64,000 nt of DNA, taken from the NCBI GenBank assembly GCA_026929865.2, contig CM049402.1, positions 27,591,001 through 27,655,000 of the forward strand, in the 5' to 3' direction. This document shows, piece by piece, positions 53,176-63,545 of this stretch (position 1 is its first letter; each line of letters opens with the position of its first letter). A program made the translations under genes and the position numbers. This DNA is from Hyperoplus lanceolatus (lineage: Eukaryota > Chordata > Actinopteri > Uranoscopiformes > Ammodytidae). The notes under the pieces are model-generated. The model was given only the letters and a program-made list of their open reading frames with translations, was not told the origin of the DNA and did not search any database.

Positions 53176-54829
53176 AGACTCACATCAGATGAGCTGCATG
53201 ACTTTTAGCACACGGTTGATCTCCTTTACCAGTCTGTTGGAGCACTCCGACTCCTGAGTAAACAAGCTCTTTGATCCTCTTTCTGTTCCGTGGATGCACT
53301 TTTGTTTGCTCCGGTTGGCCCTATAATTAACACGCTAAAACTATTCGCTGGATGCTAATGCCTTCAGTTTTGATGCAAGAGAACCTTCCAGTCAACAGTC
53401 CAGTCGGACGCTTTTCTGTTTGTCCAAAACACAAAAACTCACTGAGGCTTTTCGATAATCTAACCTGATGCAAAACCGGATTCATAGAATAATAAATGAG
53501 TAAAAGTTGAAAATATTTTGGCAACACCCACAGGCACAACAAACAATCGTACAAATAATGATAGGCTAGTGCTTTGGGGCCCTGTTTACGGGTTGTATCA
53601 CCACAGCATGACAGTGGCATTGTCGTAGCACCTGGACCAAAATCCAATGATAAGCTAAAACCAAAAACAGCAGACATTTCATGTATTTTTCCTTTCCCAC
53701 TTACAAGTGTGTCAATACACGGTTTTGTTTTTTGGCTGGAGGTGCTTCCCAAACACATGTAGCACACAGCAGAAACAATGCTCAATGCATTTTGACACTG
53801 ATAGAGGCCTCAGGCTGCATACTGCACATGGACATGTGCTTGCAGGGATGAACAGTCCGGTCATAAAGTTCAAGCTACACATAGTCCTACATGTGGTCCC
53901 CTTGTGGCTACACAGATGTAGAAAGCATACTTGTTATCGTATCATATCAGAGTTGATGTTAAGTGGAAAGTAACATTTGCAATCATAGACATGATAAACA
54001 AATATCTTTTTCCAAAACCTGGCAAGCCAAAAGTTGTTCTTTTTGAGACATATAACTGATCTATAAAGCATTTGTAAATTATTTATTAACAACTATGAAG
54101 CCATAAGAATCAATTAGTCCAACCAACGCCCACATATGTCCCCCATATCACGTTTGCTTACTAAAGAAAAGCAATATCATCCAAACTTACTAAGAAAGGG
54201 GTTGCAGAATTTGTAGAACAATGCAATAGTTTTTTTTCAAACTGCAGCATAGTAAAGTAACTGATACTAAGGTCATTGTAGCTTCACTCAAACAGACATC
54301 ACACAGAAACAATCAAATCCTTACATATCACCAAGGCCAACTGTGTCTCCAACACAAGCCGATACCTACACAACTCTTAACCTGTACGTTTTAAGGGCCC
54401 TATCTAAATCAACTGTGTTCTTTCTTCTGTCCAACATTTGTGAAGTGTGTGTTGTGCTGTAAATCGTATCCTTTAGAAAGCTGCCTAAAGGCTTTCAATC
54501 TGTTGTTTTGCAAGTTCCTCAACATGTAATTTAAAGGATCATTTATCATCTTACCCACAGGGTCAAGGTATTTGTGGATGAAACCTGTTCAGTCTGTGGG
54601 CTACCTCAGGCGTTGTGACAGACACAGATTTGCTCCTGGTGAAAAGTGTGAGGAGGTTGAGAGCTGAAAGGCAAGCGCTCTACACATGCTGCCGTCACTG
54701 GGCCAAAAACAAGGGCTCCTGCACCTTCTCAAAAGCAACATTAGGCAGTCTTTTCTTCTTTTATAGCATGCTGATTGTTTGAGTTAAAAAAATAAAAAAA
54801 TAATCAAGCTCCACTGCGAAAAAACAAAG
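53176..54829. other. Unique non-coding DNA
   Basis: A 152-codon minus-strand frame at 53327-53785 is one of the longest non-repetitive frames outside the LINE. I see no domain, signal peptide or splice signal in it, and a frame this long is not unexpected in 64 kb of six-frame sequence. Confidence 0.4.
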
Positions 54830-55330
54830 AAGCTTTTACCCGCTCCAAGGCGCAGGTGACCGGGGTCCGCCCCTGACCGTCAGGCGGTGTCTGTTTACTG
54901 AAAGCTCTGGCCTCCCACCCTGCAGATTGCATGCTTTCTGACAGTGATTATTTGCCGATGGAGACATGCTTTTTTACATCTCCTCAGCCCCTGTCAGCCG
55001 GGAGGACAGACAGTGGGGCTGACAGACGGAGGTCGACCCCGGCCGCTGAAATGATGCAGTCCTGGAGAGATAATTGGCGAGCAACGGGGTCATGTTTGAT
55101 GGAAACACACTTTTCAAATGTATCTGGGCGCTGCCATGTCAGAGCAGCCAGCAGTGTCACAGTCAAACACAGTATTTAAAGCTTTTTCTTTTTTCTCTGC
55201 TGGGGCCTCTCTCTCCCTCTCTCTATGCTGAGGCCTGATACGCCCCGCTTTGATTATGGCTACGGGTAGAAATATTCTCCCACCACACGGGCTAATATAA
55301 TTCAGTTCACATTAAAGAGCATACGGTCAG
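54830..55330. promoter_or_regulatory. Candidate conserved non-coding block
   Basis: GC-richer, repeat-free block with CTGACAG words (near 54938 and 55017), GATAATTGGCG near 55069 and TTTGATTATGGC near 55249. No coding frame is recognised. Confidence 0.22.
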
Positions 55331-56761
55331 TATTGCCATGCACACAGCAGGAATACAATATAACTCTAACTTTATTTACTTCTCTTTAGTGACCGTTTGA
55401 CCTGGGTCAGTGGATTTGTTTTTAATTTACCACAACAAGACTGAGTTCACATTGTCAGCAGTATCACCCATAACCTGTTGTTATAAAATGTATAACCTTA
55501 AGGTCAGTCATCGATTGTGATTTGACAATGGGAACAGTTTCTGTGAAATTCTGGTTGCCACAATTGAAATTGAAAGATAGGGATAGCACATTTAAATGTT
55601 ATTTAATAGGAAAGATTATTCAGTTCCAGTTTACTGAACGCAACGTGCACATAGTAGTGCACGTAGTACTGTGATCTTAAGTTTTCGACTGCATGTGAGA
55701 AACAGAATAATAGATCATGTCCGGGGAGTGAGTGGGTGTTTCCCAGTTTGTTCATGCTCAGGGGAACATGTTGTCATAAACACCTCCATGCTCACAGTAT
55801 GCCTTAAGCAGAAAATGTGGCCTGTGGCTAAAATCTTGTACATCTTGTGTGCTTGTGTATCAGAAATTACACATGTTGTTATTCATCCCTACGTTAAATG
55901 AAAATATGAGTTTTTCTTCAAACTGATTGTAAAATATTTGAGCTCTTTAGGTTAAATAAGAAAGAAACATTAAAGGCAAATACAATTTATTTAAAAAAAT
56001 CCACTCTGAATTTATTCGTGAAACCTTTAAATCTTAAGCTGCTGTCCGCTGCTGCTGCCGCCTGTTAAATATCTTATCTCACCATTTCCATTCACACTCA
56101 GTGGTTTCCATTGAAGTAGGAAATCCATTCCAATACTGTGGGTATTGTGTCATTGTGCTAGATGAATATAAATTGCATCAATTTCCAGTGATAAATGCAG
56201 AGACATTGTGCTGTGGATGCAGCATTAGTGAGTAATTGGGAGGAAATGTCAGGCACACATTACAATATGCAGCAGTATACTAATGTGTTTATGTCTTGGT
56301 ATTCTGTAGGAGGCTGGATGGTGTGGTATACAGGAAAACACAGCCTGGGCTCCAGAATATCATGAGACAAACACTTTTCAGTTCTACTGTTGTCCGGGAA
56401 AAGTGTTTTTGTTCTAGAATGGACATCATTACCCTAAACATGAGATGATGGACAGCTCTCTTCACTCAAAACACAATATGCACTTTTCTTAAACCTGATT
56501 GGACAAACGCGACAATCTTGACTGAAATTGGAGTTTGCTCCAAACTTTCAACCTAGCTGTTGCACAAAAAAAAACATGATAGGGGTCCAGAACCAGTTTC
56601 TGCTAGTTAAACAGAGTTGTGCTTCTCATTTGTGTCTTGCACAATATGACAAATATTTTTGTATGTACATTAGAAAAGCAACTTATTGTTTAGCATGTGT
56701 TTTAGCAGACTGGATTAAATCCTATGTGTAAACCCAAACTTATAATGTTTTTCTATTTTCA
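55331..56761. other. Unique AT-rich non-coding DNA
   Basis: Nothing supported. Confidence 0.45.
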
Positions 56762-56770
56762 GCTGAGCAT

Positions 56771-56996
56771 TAGTCTGGCTTGACCACTCCCGCCAGCGTC
56801 TATTAAGCGCTGGCGTCGGCAAACAACGCTACGCCTCCATTGGCTGCTTCCCGGGGTTAGCCCCGCCGTAGATGATTGTGATTGGTTTAAATAAATAAAA
56901 ACAGGCCAGCCCAGTTTCCCCCCGAATAGACGGCTCTAAACGGAGTGCTTCCAGACCATACTACTTGCTGTAGTTTGGTCTGGCTTTGCGAGACTA
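56771..56996. mobile_element. Short TIR element (226 bp) with 9-bp target duplication
   Basis: Ends read TAGTCTGGC at the left and, inverted, TAGTCTCGC at the right. The flanks GCTGAGCAT (56762-56770 and 56997-57005) are identical, and with shared border bases the identity spans 12 positions. A 9-bp duplication fits Mutator-like elements, but other boundary choices give 10-12 bp and other assignments. The interior is CpG-rich relative to its flanks, has an 8-bp-arm hairpin (CGCCAGCG / CGCTGGCG) and no open frame. It is non-autonomous. Confidence 0.75.
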
Positions 56997-57005
56997 GCTG
57001 AGCAT

Positions 57006-57639
57006 TAACACTGGATGCTACAGTGAGGATTTGTGGCAAAAGGGTGGTGTATGTGGGATTGAGTAAAACATAACTAAAGTGTTTGTTCTCATGGTTCATG
57101 GCATTTCTGATATTGGGGTATATAAATAGAATAGACTTGACTTGAATTAACTCCTAGTGTACAGTATGTGATTTCACACGCAATTCTAAACTCCTGCGTC
57201 GGAGTAAAAAGTGATAACCTCTGATTATGGCATTGCAATTTACAGTCCCACTTCTGGGAGGGAGTTCAAGGATGTTTGAGATGATGATGATGATGATGAC
57301 GAAGACCTCCAGCAATAGTAAATGATGCAGGATCTGTCTCTGTTGATATTGTACCTTAGTGATGCAAGTTAACAATGCACCTTGCAAATCAAATGACCAT
57401 AACTTAATTATTACACTTTGGGGTTTGGGTCCTTGTACATTTTGGCTGACCGCTAATCAACCTTTGGGCGATGCTAGAATATGACAGTATAAATAGTTGG
57501 CAGAATGTGATGCAACAACACTGGTAAACAATGTGATTAAAGATGTTTGAAAAACATAGGCACAGGAGCAGGCAGTTGGACGGACTGACTTTACCTCTAT
57601 AATCCAGGTCTAATTGTATTGTATTGTTAAAAAGGCAGA
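57006..57639. other. Unique non-coding DNA with short (GAT)n
   Basis: A GAT/ATG tandem lies at about 57277-57299. Nothing else is supported. Confidence 0.45.
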
Positions 57640-58480
57640 GGTCGAGTGGGCAGAGAGCCGAGGTTTCTGCTCCAACTAACTCATGTCCACGCTGTACTCA
57701 GAGGGATTAAAACCATTAACACAATTTATATCAAACATCCACCATCAGGCCAATTATCATCCCTATTCCACACCCCACCCTCCCCCCTACCTCTCCTTTC
57801 ACTCCATCCCCACATCCCTCCCTCCGTCCACAGATAATGTAATTGAGGCCGTGGCTGTGGGCTGAGGATCGTTACTGCTCGGATAATTCTGAACGCAGAA
57901 AAATCAAAGCTTTGTTAGGATAAGATGGATTGACATACAAGAGGAAAACAAATAAATATATTTAATAAAAATTAAAGAAAGAAATGGCTGCCGCGGGGAT
58001 GGGGTGGTGGTTTGCGTGGAACAAATCAGCTTTGATTGGGTGGAAGGTCAGTGAACTGATGGAGAGCGTAAGCCAACAGTCTTCTGCTCTTCAATCTGTC
58101 CAAGTGGAACAGACAAGCCTTCATGTTATGGTTGGGAAGTAGTTACTCAGGGAAGAAGAGGGGAGGACCTCCCACAATGCACCCCAAGTTAGGCCTGGAC
58201 AGGAATTAATGGGTTGAAGGTATAGCAAAGGTAGACAAGCCTTATATAAATGCAGTCCATTTTACCTTTTACCATGGGTGGTGGTGGTGGTGGAGTTTGG
58301 GGGGGAGGATACGCATTACATTAACCAAATGAACCAAGAGATCTGCGAGCCTCTCATTAAAATTAAAGTGCTCATTAAAGGTAATTGCCAATTTAAGAAG
58401 AATCCTGAGAATATGTACGGCTCTCGATCTCATCGCCTGTCAATCACAACAGACAGAAAAGAGCCCTCACCCCCCCACCA
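57640..58480. promoter_or_regulatory. Candidate conserved non-coding blocks
   Basis: Two repeat-free blocks, about 57650-57900 and 58310-58480. They are rich in ATTAAA and AATTATC cores: GGCCAATTATCATCC near 57749, and CTCATTAAAATTAAAG followed by TCATTAAAGGTAATTGCC near 58350-58388. A GGT/G run at 58275-58310 and pyrimidine-rich sequence separate them. No coding frame is recognised. Confidence 0.27.
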
Positions 58481-58596
58481 AACCAGAGCTGGACTTCTAC
58501 TTCTTCTTGTCATGAACATGCAGGGAACATCTATTTGCAATCTTTGACTTGAAAATTAAAAGGTGTAGAATATGAGTAACCAACCTATTGTATATA

Positions 58597-58850
58597 CAGT
58601 AGGGCGTTAGGTTGGCCTAGAGGAAGAGGGGCCGACTAGTAACCATTACGTCACTGGATCGATCCTCGGCACAGGACAGGACGGTGTTACTTGTAATACT
58701 AGTGGTGGCAGGTATTACATGCACAATGCCCACCATCTCTATGTGTCCTTGTGCGCTGTACCACAGCTGACCCTGTGCTCTGACCCCCTATGAAGTCTGG
58801 ATACTTGAAAGGGGACATGCGAAAAATAAAATTTCAATGTACCTCATGTA
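58597..58850 (+). mobile_element. tRNA-related SINE (second family)
   Basis: The head has an A-box-like GGTTGGCCTAGAGG (about 58610-58623) and a B-box-like GGATCGATCCTCG (58657-58669). A long unrelated body follows (with GACCCTGTGCTCTGACCCCC near 58769), then ATACTTGAAAGGGGACATGC and an A/T-rich end. The order and spacing fit a tRNA-derived fish SINE different from the one at 8288-8474. The B box deviates from consensus at two positions, so the copy is aged. No target duplication is seen. Confidence 0.6.
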
Positions 58851-59029
58851 AATAGATAAATAAAGATAAATTACCTTATATTTATTGTCCTCCAAAAACA
58901 AATCTGCCAGTTTATTAAATTCTTAGACAATAGCACAACTACGGTTGACTCATTAATTTCAGTAGATTTACCCTAGGCAAACTATTTACATACAGACACA
59001 CAGAGGACAGACGTTCATATAGTTCATGA

Positions 59030-59033
<4 letters not shown>
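58851..59033. other. Unique AT-rich non-coding DNA
   Basis: Nothing supported. Confidence 0.4.

Positions 59034-59064
<31 letters not shown>
59034..59064. repeat. (AC)n microsatellite
   Basis: About 15 AC units. Confidence 0.95.
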
Positions 59065-59066
<2 letters not shown>

Positions 59067-60153
59067 TATGTGTGAATATATCAATAGTGTGCGAAACAGA
59101 CCTTGGATCAGTTCAGCTCTTTCAGTGAAAACAAGCCCCTGGCTGCTGGTAAACAAGCGTTCAAGCTCATGTCAGCCGGGTCAACCCTGCAGGAACAATC
59201 CGGCCAAACAATGTCTCCGCTGGCGCCACCACCGCACATCGATCTGTAATGCATCATCAACAGGCTGATGGCTGGCTGGAGGTCAAACCTGCCTTCCATT
59301 CAAAACACTGAGCAGAACACATCACCTGCAGACGGATCAGCGGTGGTTTATGGTTTATTTTACTGCATGGATCTATGTTATGTTGATGAATATATTCACA
59401 GCTGAAGGCCATGCATTGTGCTGTGAATATGCATGACCTCACTCACCTTCCCTCCAGCATCAACAGCTGGTCAATATCTACACCTGACCAACACTTTCAT
59501 CCCAGACAAAATGTGAAAAAAACAATTCAAACCTGGATTTTTCTTAGTGCACTTTTTTTTAAAGGAACCTCATTGTATTGACCCTTACCAATGTCAGCAT
59601 TCTGACATGGATATAATTATAGTCTCTATCTGCACCATCCTGTGAGACAGACATCCCCTTGGCTCTGATCTCTCCACAAGCTAATGCATTTGTATACAGT
59701 AGGTCCTATCTGTGCATGTGTGTATTCCAGGCCTGTGTATGTGTTAAACATACGTTAAAAGTGGAATATCCTGTAAAGTGATAAACAAGTATATCTTCTT
59801 CATATCCACATACAAAATATATATGCCGCCTTGTCAAGCACATGCAGTAACTGAACAATCAGATGTGTGTTAAAAGAGTAAAGAAAAGGCTCATGGTTAA
59901 TTTTGTAGACACAGAGTGCAACAATAGTGCAAAGGCAACAGTAGAGCAGAGTGTGAGCTTCAAAGTGTTAGCATAAAACATGTTACTTGGAATTTGTTTA
60001 GTCTTGTTCATTGTGACAGTGTCTCCTTTTGTGTATTTAGAGATTATGTTCTCATTCAGTCTCCAGAGAGACATGTAGTTTTATTGGAGCTCTTGTGCTG
60101 GATACACCAAGGGCATTCTGGGAAAAACTGCAGCCAAACCTCATTCTAAACCT
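59065..60153. other. Unique non-coding DNA
   Basis: AT-rich, nothing supported. Confidence 0.45.
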
Positions 60154-60158
60154 GCGCG

Positions 60159-60191
<33 letters not shown>

Positions 60192-60231
60192 ACGCACACG
60201 CACACGCACACGCACACGCACACACACACGC

Positions 60232-60318
<87 letters not shown>
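60154..60318. repeat. Compound (CA)n / (CGCACA)n microsatellite
   Basis: A CA array in which a block at about 60181-60240 is built from CGCACA hexamers, giving regularly spaced CpGs. It is flanked by pure CA on both sides, with the longest pure part on the right. Confidence 0.96.
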
Positions 60319-60319
<1 letters not shown>

Positions 60320-61614
60320 CAGTCCTAATGGGCTTGTAGTGATATTAGCATGTGTGTTTTGGGATCCTAACGACCCGTTGGTGTGTGCAGACTTACAATA
60401 CATAACGAGCCCCCAGCAGCTCCGCTTACCTTGGTGAGCTCACACTAAATTGGACGATTACTCACTCAGGTGGGTAAACATGACACGCAATAATTGGCGC
60501 TTGCAGATTTCACTTATTAGTATGATGTATCGATTTGCCTAGGCCACCTGGAATCTATAACCACTGTTTCCCCTTTGTTATATGCACAGCAAAGGTCAGA
60601 GAGAGAGAGAGAGAGCGAGAGAAGGAGGCTGAATGTTGTTACACATACTGATACCACCATGTGGCCTTGCATTGGTTTAGGTTGTTTTATCTTCAGGCTT
60701 ATAATGTTAATGTTTGTGCATGCAATTATATTTAAGACAGTTGTGAGCTTCCCCTTGAGGGTCAGCATTTTGGGCCACATTTGAAAGGCCACATTTGAAG
60801 AGGAGGGCCCATGTCTCTCAACGTAAGGTGAAATTGAACAATTAAATCTAGTTCTTTGTTCTGTGCAGTGGTAAAGGAGTGACCTGGATGATTTGGATGG
60901 ATCAGGATCCTATGCCTGATAGGACCGCTGTGTTTTGGGAGTTAAAAGTTATAATCTGTTACACTGGATTACCACTATAACCTTCATAGAGAAAGGAAGC
61001 TGTTTTTTTTCTCTGCTTTTCTTCAGCTGCCCCGGCTGCAAGAGATGAATGAATGGGGAACGAGAGGGAGCGGTGGCGAGAGTGGGGACAGGTGGCAGCT
61101 TGGATTAAATGTTAAATGATGAAGAGGGGGTGGGGGGGGGGGGCATTGTGGAGCAGCAGGGACAGCTCACCTGCCATGGCCTCCGCTGCTGCCCCCGCCA
61201 CTGTCCCCCCTAGAAACGCCAGAAGGAACTCCAGACAAGGGTGATTTATGACCTGGCTGGCAGGAGGTTCTCCAAACAATTTAAGGATAAAATATTGTCA
61301 TTTTTAAAGTCCCTGTCGCTCTGCTCGGCTCTGCACGTTTAACTTCTGACACCACCATTTGTTCTTTCTCTCCTCACACCTCAGCTCAGCTCTTCTTCTG
61401 TGGTTAAGGACTTTCTGAGCTCGGCTGCAACGCTTGACCGCCGGATCATTGTGTCACAGCAGAAAGTGAATCAGGTGGCATCGCTCTCACTCTGATGGTA
61501 TAGACTTTTTGTCTTCACGTGCTTTGTGAACCTATAAGCAAAAAAAAAAAAAAAACTGCTGATCATTGATTGCAGTTATTGATGGCGTACTGTATTTATG
61601 TATTTCTGGAAATA
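60319..61614. other. Non-coding DNA with small (GA)n, poly(G) and poly(A)
   Basis: A (GA)n lies at about 60597-60620, a G run at about 61132-61143 and an A run at 61540-61555. The A run is about 65 bases before the LINE and is not part of it. No exon is supported. Confidence 0.5.
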
Positions 61615-61622
61615 GTCTGACT
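61615..61622. repeat. Left 8-bp target duplication of Rex3 copy
   Basis: GTCTGACT, identical to 63538-63545. The last two bases may also belong to the element (microhomology). Confidence 0.7.
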
Positions 61623-61660
61623 GAAGAAGGAGTGCTTCCGGGATATGTTATCTCGGGGGG

Positions 61661-62190
61661 ACTCCTGAGGCAGTTGCAAGGTACCGACAGGCCCGAAGGG
61701 CTGCAGCTTCTGCCGTGACCGAGGCAAAGCAGCGGGTGTGGGAGAAGTTCGGAGAAACCATGGAGAAGGACTTTCGGTCGGCACCAAAGTGTTTCTGGAA
61801 GACCGTCCGGCACCTCAGGAGGGGGAAGCGGGGAACCATCCAAGCTGTGTACAGTCAGGATGGGACGCTGTTGACCTCAACTGAGGAGGTAGTCGGTCGG
61901 TGGAAAGAGCACTTTGAGGAACTCCTGAATCCGACTAACACGCCCTCTATGTTGGAGGCAGAGCTGGAGGCTGATGGGGGATCATCGTCAATTTCCCTGG
62001 TGGAAGTCACTGAGGTAGTCAAACAACTCCACAGTGGCAAAGCCCCGGGGGTTGATGAGATCCGTCCAGAAATGCTGAAAGCAATGGGTGTGGAGGGGCT
62101 GTCTTGGATGACACGCCTCTTCAACATTGCGTGGAAGTCGGGTACAGTGCCGAAGGAGTGGCAGACCGGGGTGGTGGTTCCTATTTTCAA
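61661..62190 (+). pseudogene. Rex3 ORF, N-terminal remnant (linker and first RT block)
   Basis: In this frame the protein reads TPEAVARYRQARRAAASAVT, then EKFGETMEKDF, FWKTVRHLRRGKRG, HFEELLNPTN and GKAPGVDEIRPEMLK, ending in WQTGVVVPIFK. This is the linker and first reverse-transcriptase block of RTE elements. There is no genuine start codon because the 5' part is missing. Before 61655-61660 the homologous reading is in another frame, and one extra G in that six-G run accounts for the shift. After 62189-62192 the frame changes again; related copies, as I recall them, have five A where this one has four. No stop codon interrupts 61661-62190 itself. Confidence 0.88.
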
Positions 62191-63504
62191 AAGGGGGACC
62201 AGAGAGTGTGTTCCAACTACCGGGGTATCACACTTCTCAGCCTTCCCGGCAAAGTCTACTCCAAGGTGCTGGAAAGGAGGGTTCGGCCGATAGTCGAACC
62301 TCAGATTGAAGAGGAACAATGCGGATTCCGTCCTGGCCGTGGAACAACGGACCAGCTCTTCACTCTCGCAAGGATCCTAGAGGGAGCTTGGGAGTTTGCT
62401 CATCCAGTCTACATGTGTTTTGTAGATCTGGAGAAGGCTTATGACCGGGTTCCCCGGGAGATACTGTGGGGGGTGCTGCGGGAGTATGGGGTGAGGGTGT
62501 CTCTTCTGAGGGCCATCCAATCTCTGTACACTCAAAGCGAGAGCTGTGTACGGGTTCTCGGTAGTAAGTCAGACCTGTTTCCGGTGGGGGTTGGCCTCCG
62601 CCAGGGCTGCGCTTTATCACCAATCCTGTTTGTGATATTCATGGACAGGATATCAAGGCGTAGTCGTGGTGGGGAGGGGTTGCAGTTTGGTGGGCTGAAG
62701 ATCTCATCTCTGCTGTTTGCGGATGATGTGGTTCTGATGGCATCATCGGCCTGTGACCTTCAGCTCTCATTGGATCGGTTTGCAGCCGAGTGTGAAGCGG
62801 TTGGGATGAGGATCAGTACCTCTAAATCTGAGGCCATGGTGCTCAGCAGGAAACCGATGGATTGTCTACTACAGGTAGGGAATGAGTCCTTACCCCAAGT
62901 GAAGGAGTTTAAGTACCTCGGGGTCTTGTTTGCGAGTGAGGGAACAATGGAGCGTGAGATTGGCCGTAGAATCGGAGCAGCAGGGGCGGTTTTGCACTCG
63001 CTTTACCGCACTGTTGTGACGAAAAGAGAGCTGAGTCGTAAGGCAAAGCTTTCGATCTACCGGGCGATCTTTGTTCCTACCCTCACCTATGGTCATGAAG
63101 GCTGGGTAATGACCGAAAGAACGAGATCGCGGGTACAAGCGGCCGAAATGGGCTTTCTCAGGAGAGTGGCTGGCGTCTCCCTTAGAGATAGGGTGAGAAG
63201 CTCAGTCATTCGTGAGGAACTCGGGGCAGAGCCGCTACTCCTTTGCGTTGAAAGGAGCCAGTTGAGGTGGTTCGGGCATCTGGTAAGGATGCCCCCAGGG
63301 CGCCTCCCTAGGGAGGTGTTCCAGGAGCGTCCAGCTGGAAGGAGGCCTCGGGGAAGACCCAGGACTAGGTGGAGAGATTATATCTCCACACTGGCCTGGG
63401 AACGCCTCGGGATCCCCCAGTCAGAGCTGGTTGATGTGGCCCGGGAAAGAGAAGTTTGGGGTTCCCTGCTCAAGCTGCTGCCCCCGCGACCCGATTTCGG
63501 ATAA
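62191..63504 (+). CDS. Rex3 reverse transcriptase, RT core to C-terminus (partial)
   Basis: About 437 codons are open to a natural stop. Visible RT blocks in order: CSNYRGITLL; EEQCGFRPGRGTTDQL (block 2, about 62311); FVDLEKAYDRVPRE (first catalytic Asp, about 62419); GLRQGCALSPILF (block 4, about 62596); LLFADDVVLMA with the catalytic FADD at 62716-62727; KSEAMVL; and FKYLGVLF (block 7, about 62909). Then follows the RTE C-terminal part with LRWFGHLVRMPPGR, a Pro/Arg-rich RPRGRPRTRWRD and a final LPPRPDFG. The enzyme would copy the element's RNA at a nicked target. All key catalytic residues are present, so this part is well preserved; activity is excluded by the 5' truncation and upstream frameshifts. 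An open frame in this register extends back to 62104, but the residues before about 62190 are out of frame with the family. Confidence 0.93.
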   Translation, partial: KGDQRVCSNYRGITLLSLPGKVYSKVLERRVRPIVEPQIEEEQCGFRPGRGTTDQLFTLARILEGAWEFAHPVYMCFVDLEKAYDRVPREILWGVLREYGVRVSLLRAIQSLYTQSESCVRVLGSKSDLFPVGVGLRQGCALSPILFVIFMDRISRRSRGGEGLQFGGLKISSLLFADDVVLMASSACDLQLSLDRFAAECEAVGMRISTSKSEAMVLSRKPMDCLLQVGNESLPQVKEFKYLGVLFASEGTMEREIGRRIGAAGAVLHSLYRTVVTKRELSRKAKLSIYRAIFVPTLTYGHEGWVMTERTRSRVQAAEMGFLRRVAGVSLRDRVRSSVIREELGAEPLLLCVERSQLRWFGHLVRMPPGRLPREVFQERPAGRRPRGRPRTRWRDYISTLAWERLGIPQSELVDVAREREVWGSLLKLLPPRPDFG

Positions 63505-63510
63505 GCGGTT

Positions 63511-63537
63511 GATGATGATGATGATGATGATGATGAT
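63511..63537 (+). repeat. (GAT)9 tail of the Rex3 copy
   Basis: Nine GAT triplets directly after the element's short 3' end and directly before the right target duplication. RTE-clade elements end in such short tandem tails rather than poly(A). Confidence 0.9.
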
Positions 63538-63545
63538 GTCTGACT
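63538..63545. repeat. Right 8-bp target duplication of Rex3 copy
   Basis: GTCTGACT immediately after the GAT tail, identical to the left copy. Confidence 0.7.

Larger units (their letters stand above)
61621..63537 (+). mobile_element. 5'-truncated Rex3 (RTE-clade) LINE
   Basis: A non-LTR retrotransposon of the Rex3 family of bony fishes. The assignment rests on the encoded reverse transcriptase, on TGGCAGACCGGGGTGGTGGT at 62159-62178 (which matches the degenerate Rex3 PCR primer site as I remember it), and on a second primer-like site near 62603. Family members carry an apurinic endonuclease, a reverse transcriptase and almost no 3' untranslated region. Here homology begins in the endonuclease-RT linker (KKECFRDML...) and the endonuclease is absent, so the copy was dead on arrival. 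The stop at 63502-63504 is followed by GCGGTT and nine GAT triplets, the simple-repeat tail typical of RTE elements. Flanking GTCTGACT supports target-primed insertion. Confidence 0.95.

Noticed and set aside
53327-53785. A 152-codon minus-strand open frame, one of the longest outside the LINE that is not microsatellite-derived
   Set aside because: No recognisable domain, no splice or Kozak support, and a frame of this length can arise by chance in 64 kb read in six frames.
61540-61555. The A run as a poly(A) tail of a retroposon ending before the Rex3 copy
   Set aside because: No SINE, LINE or processed-gene sequence precedes it.
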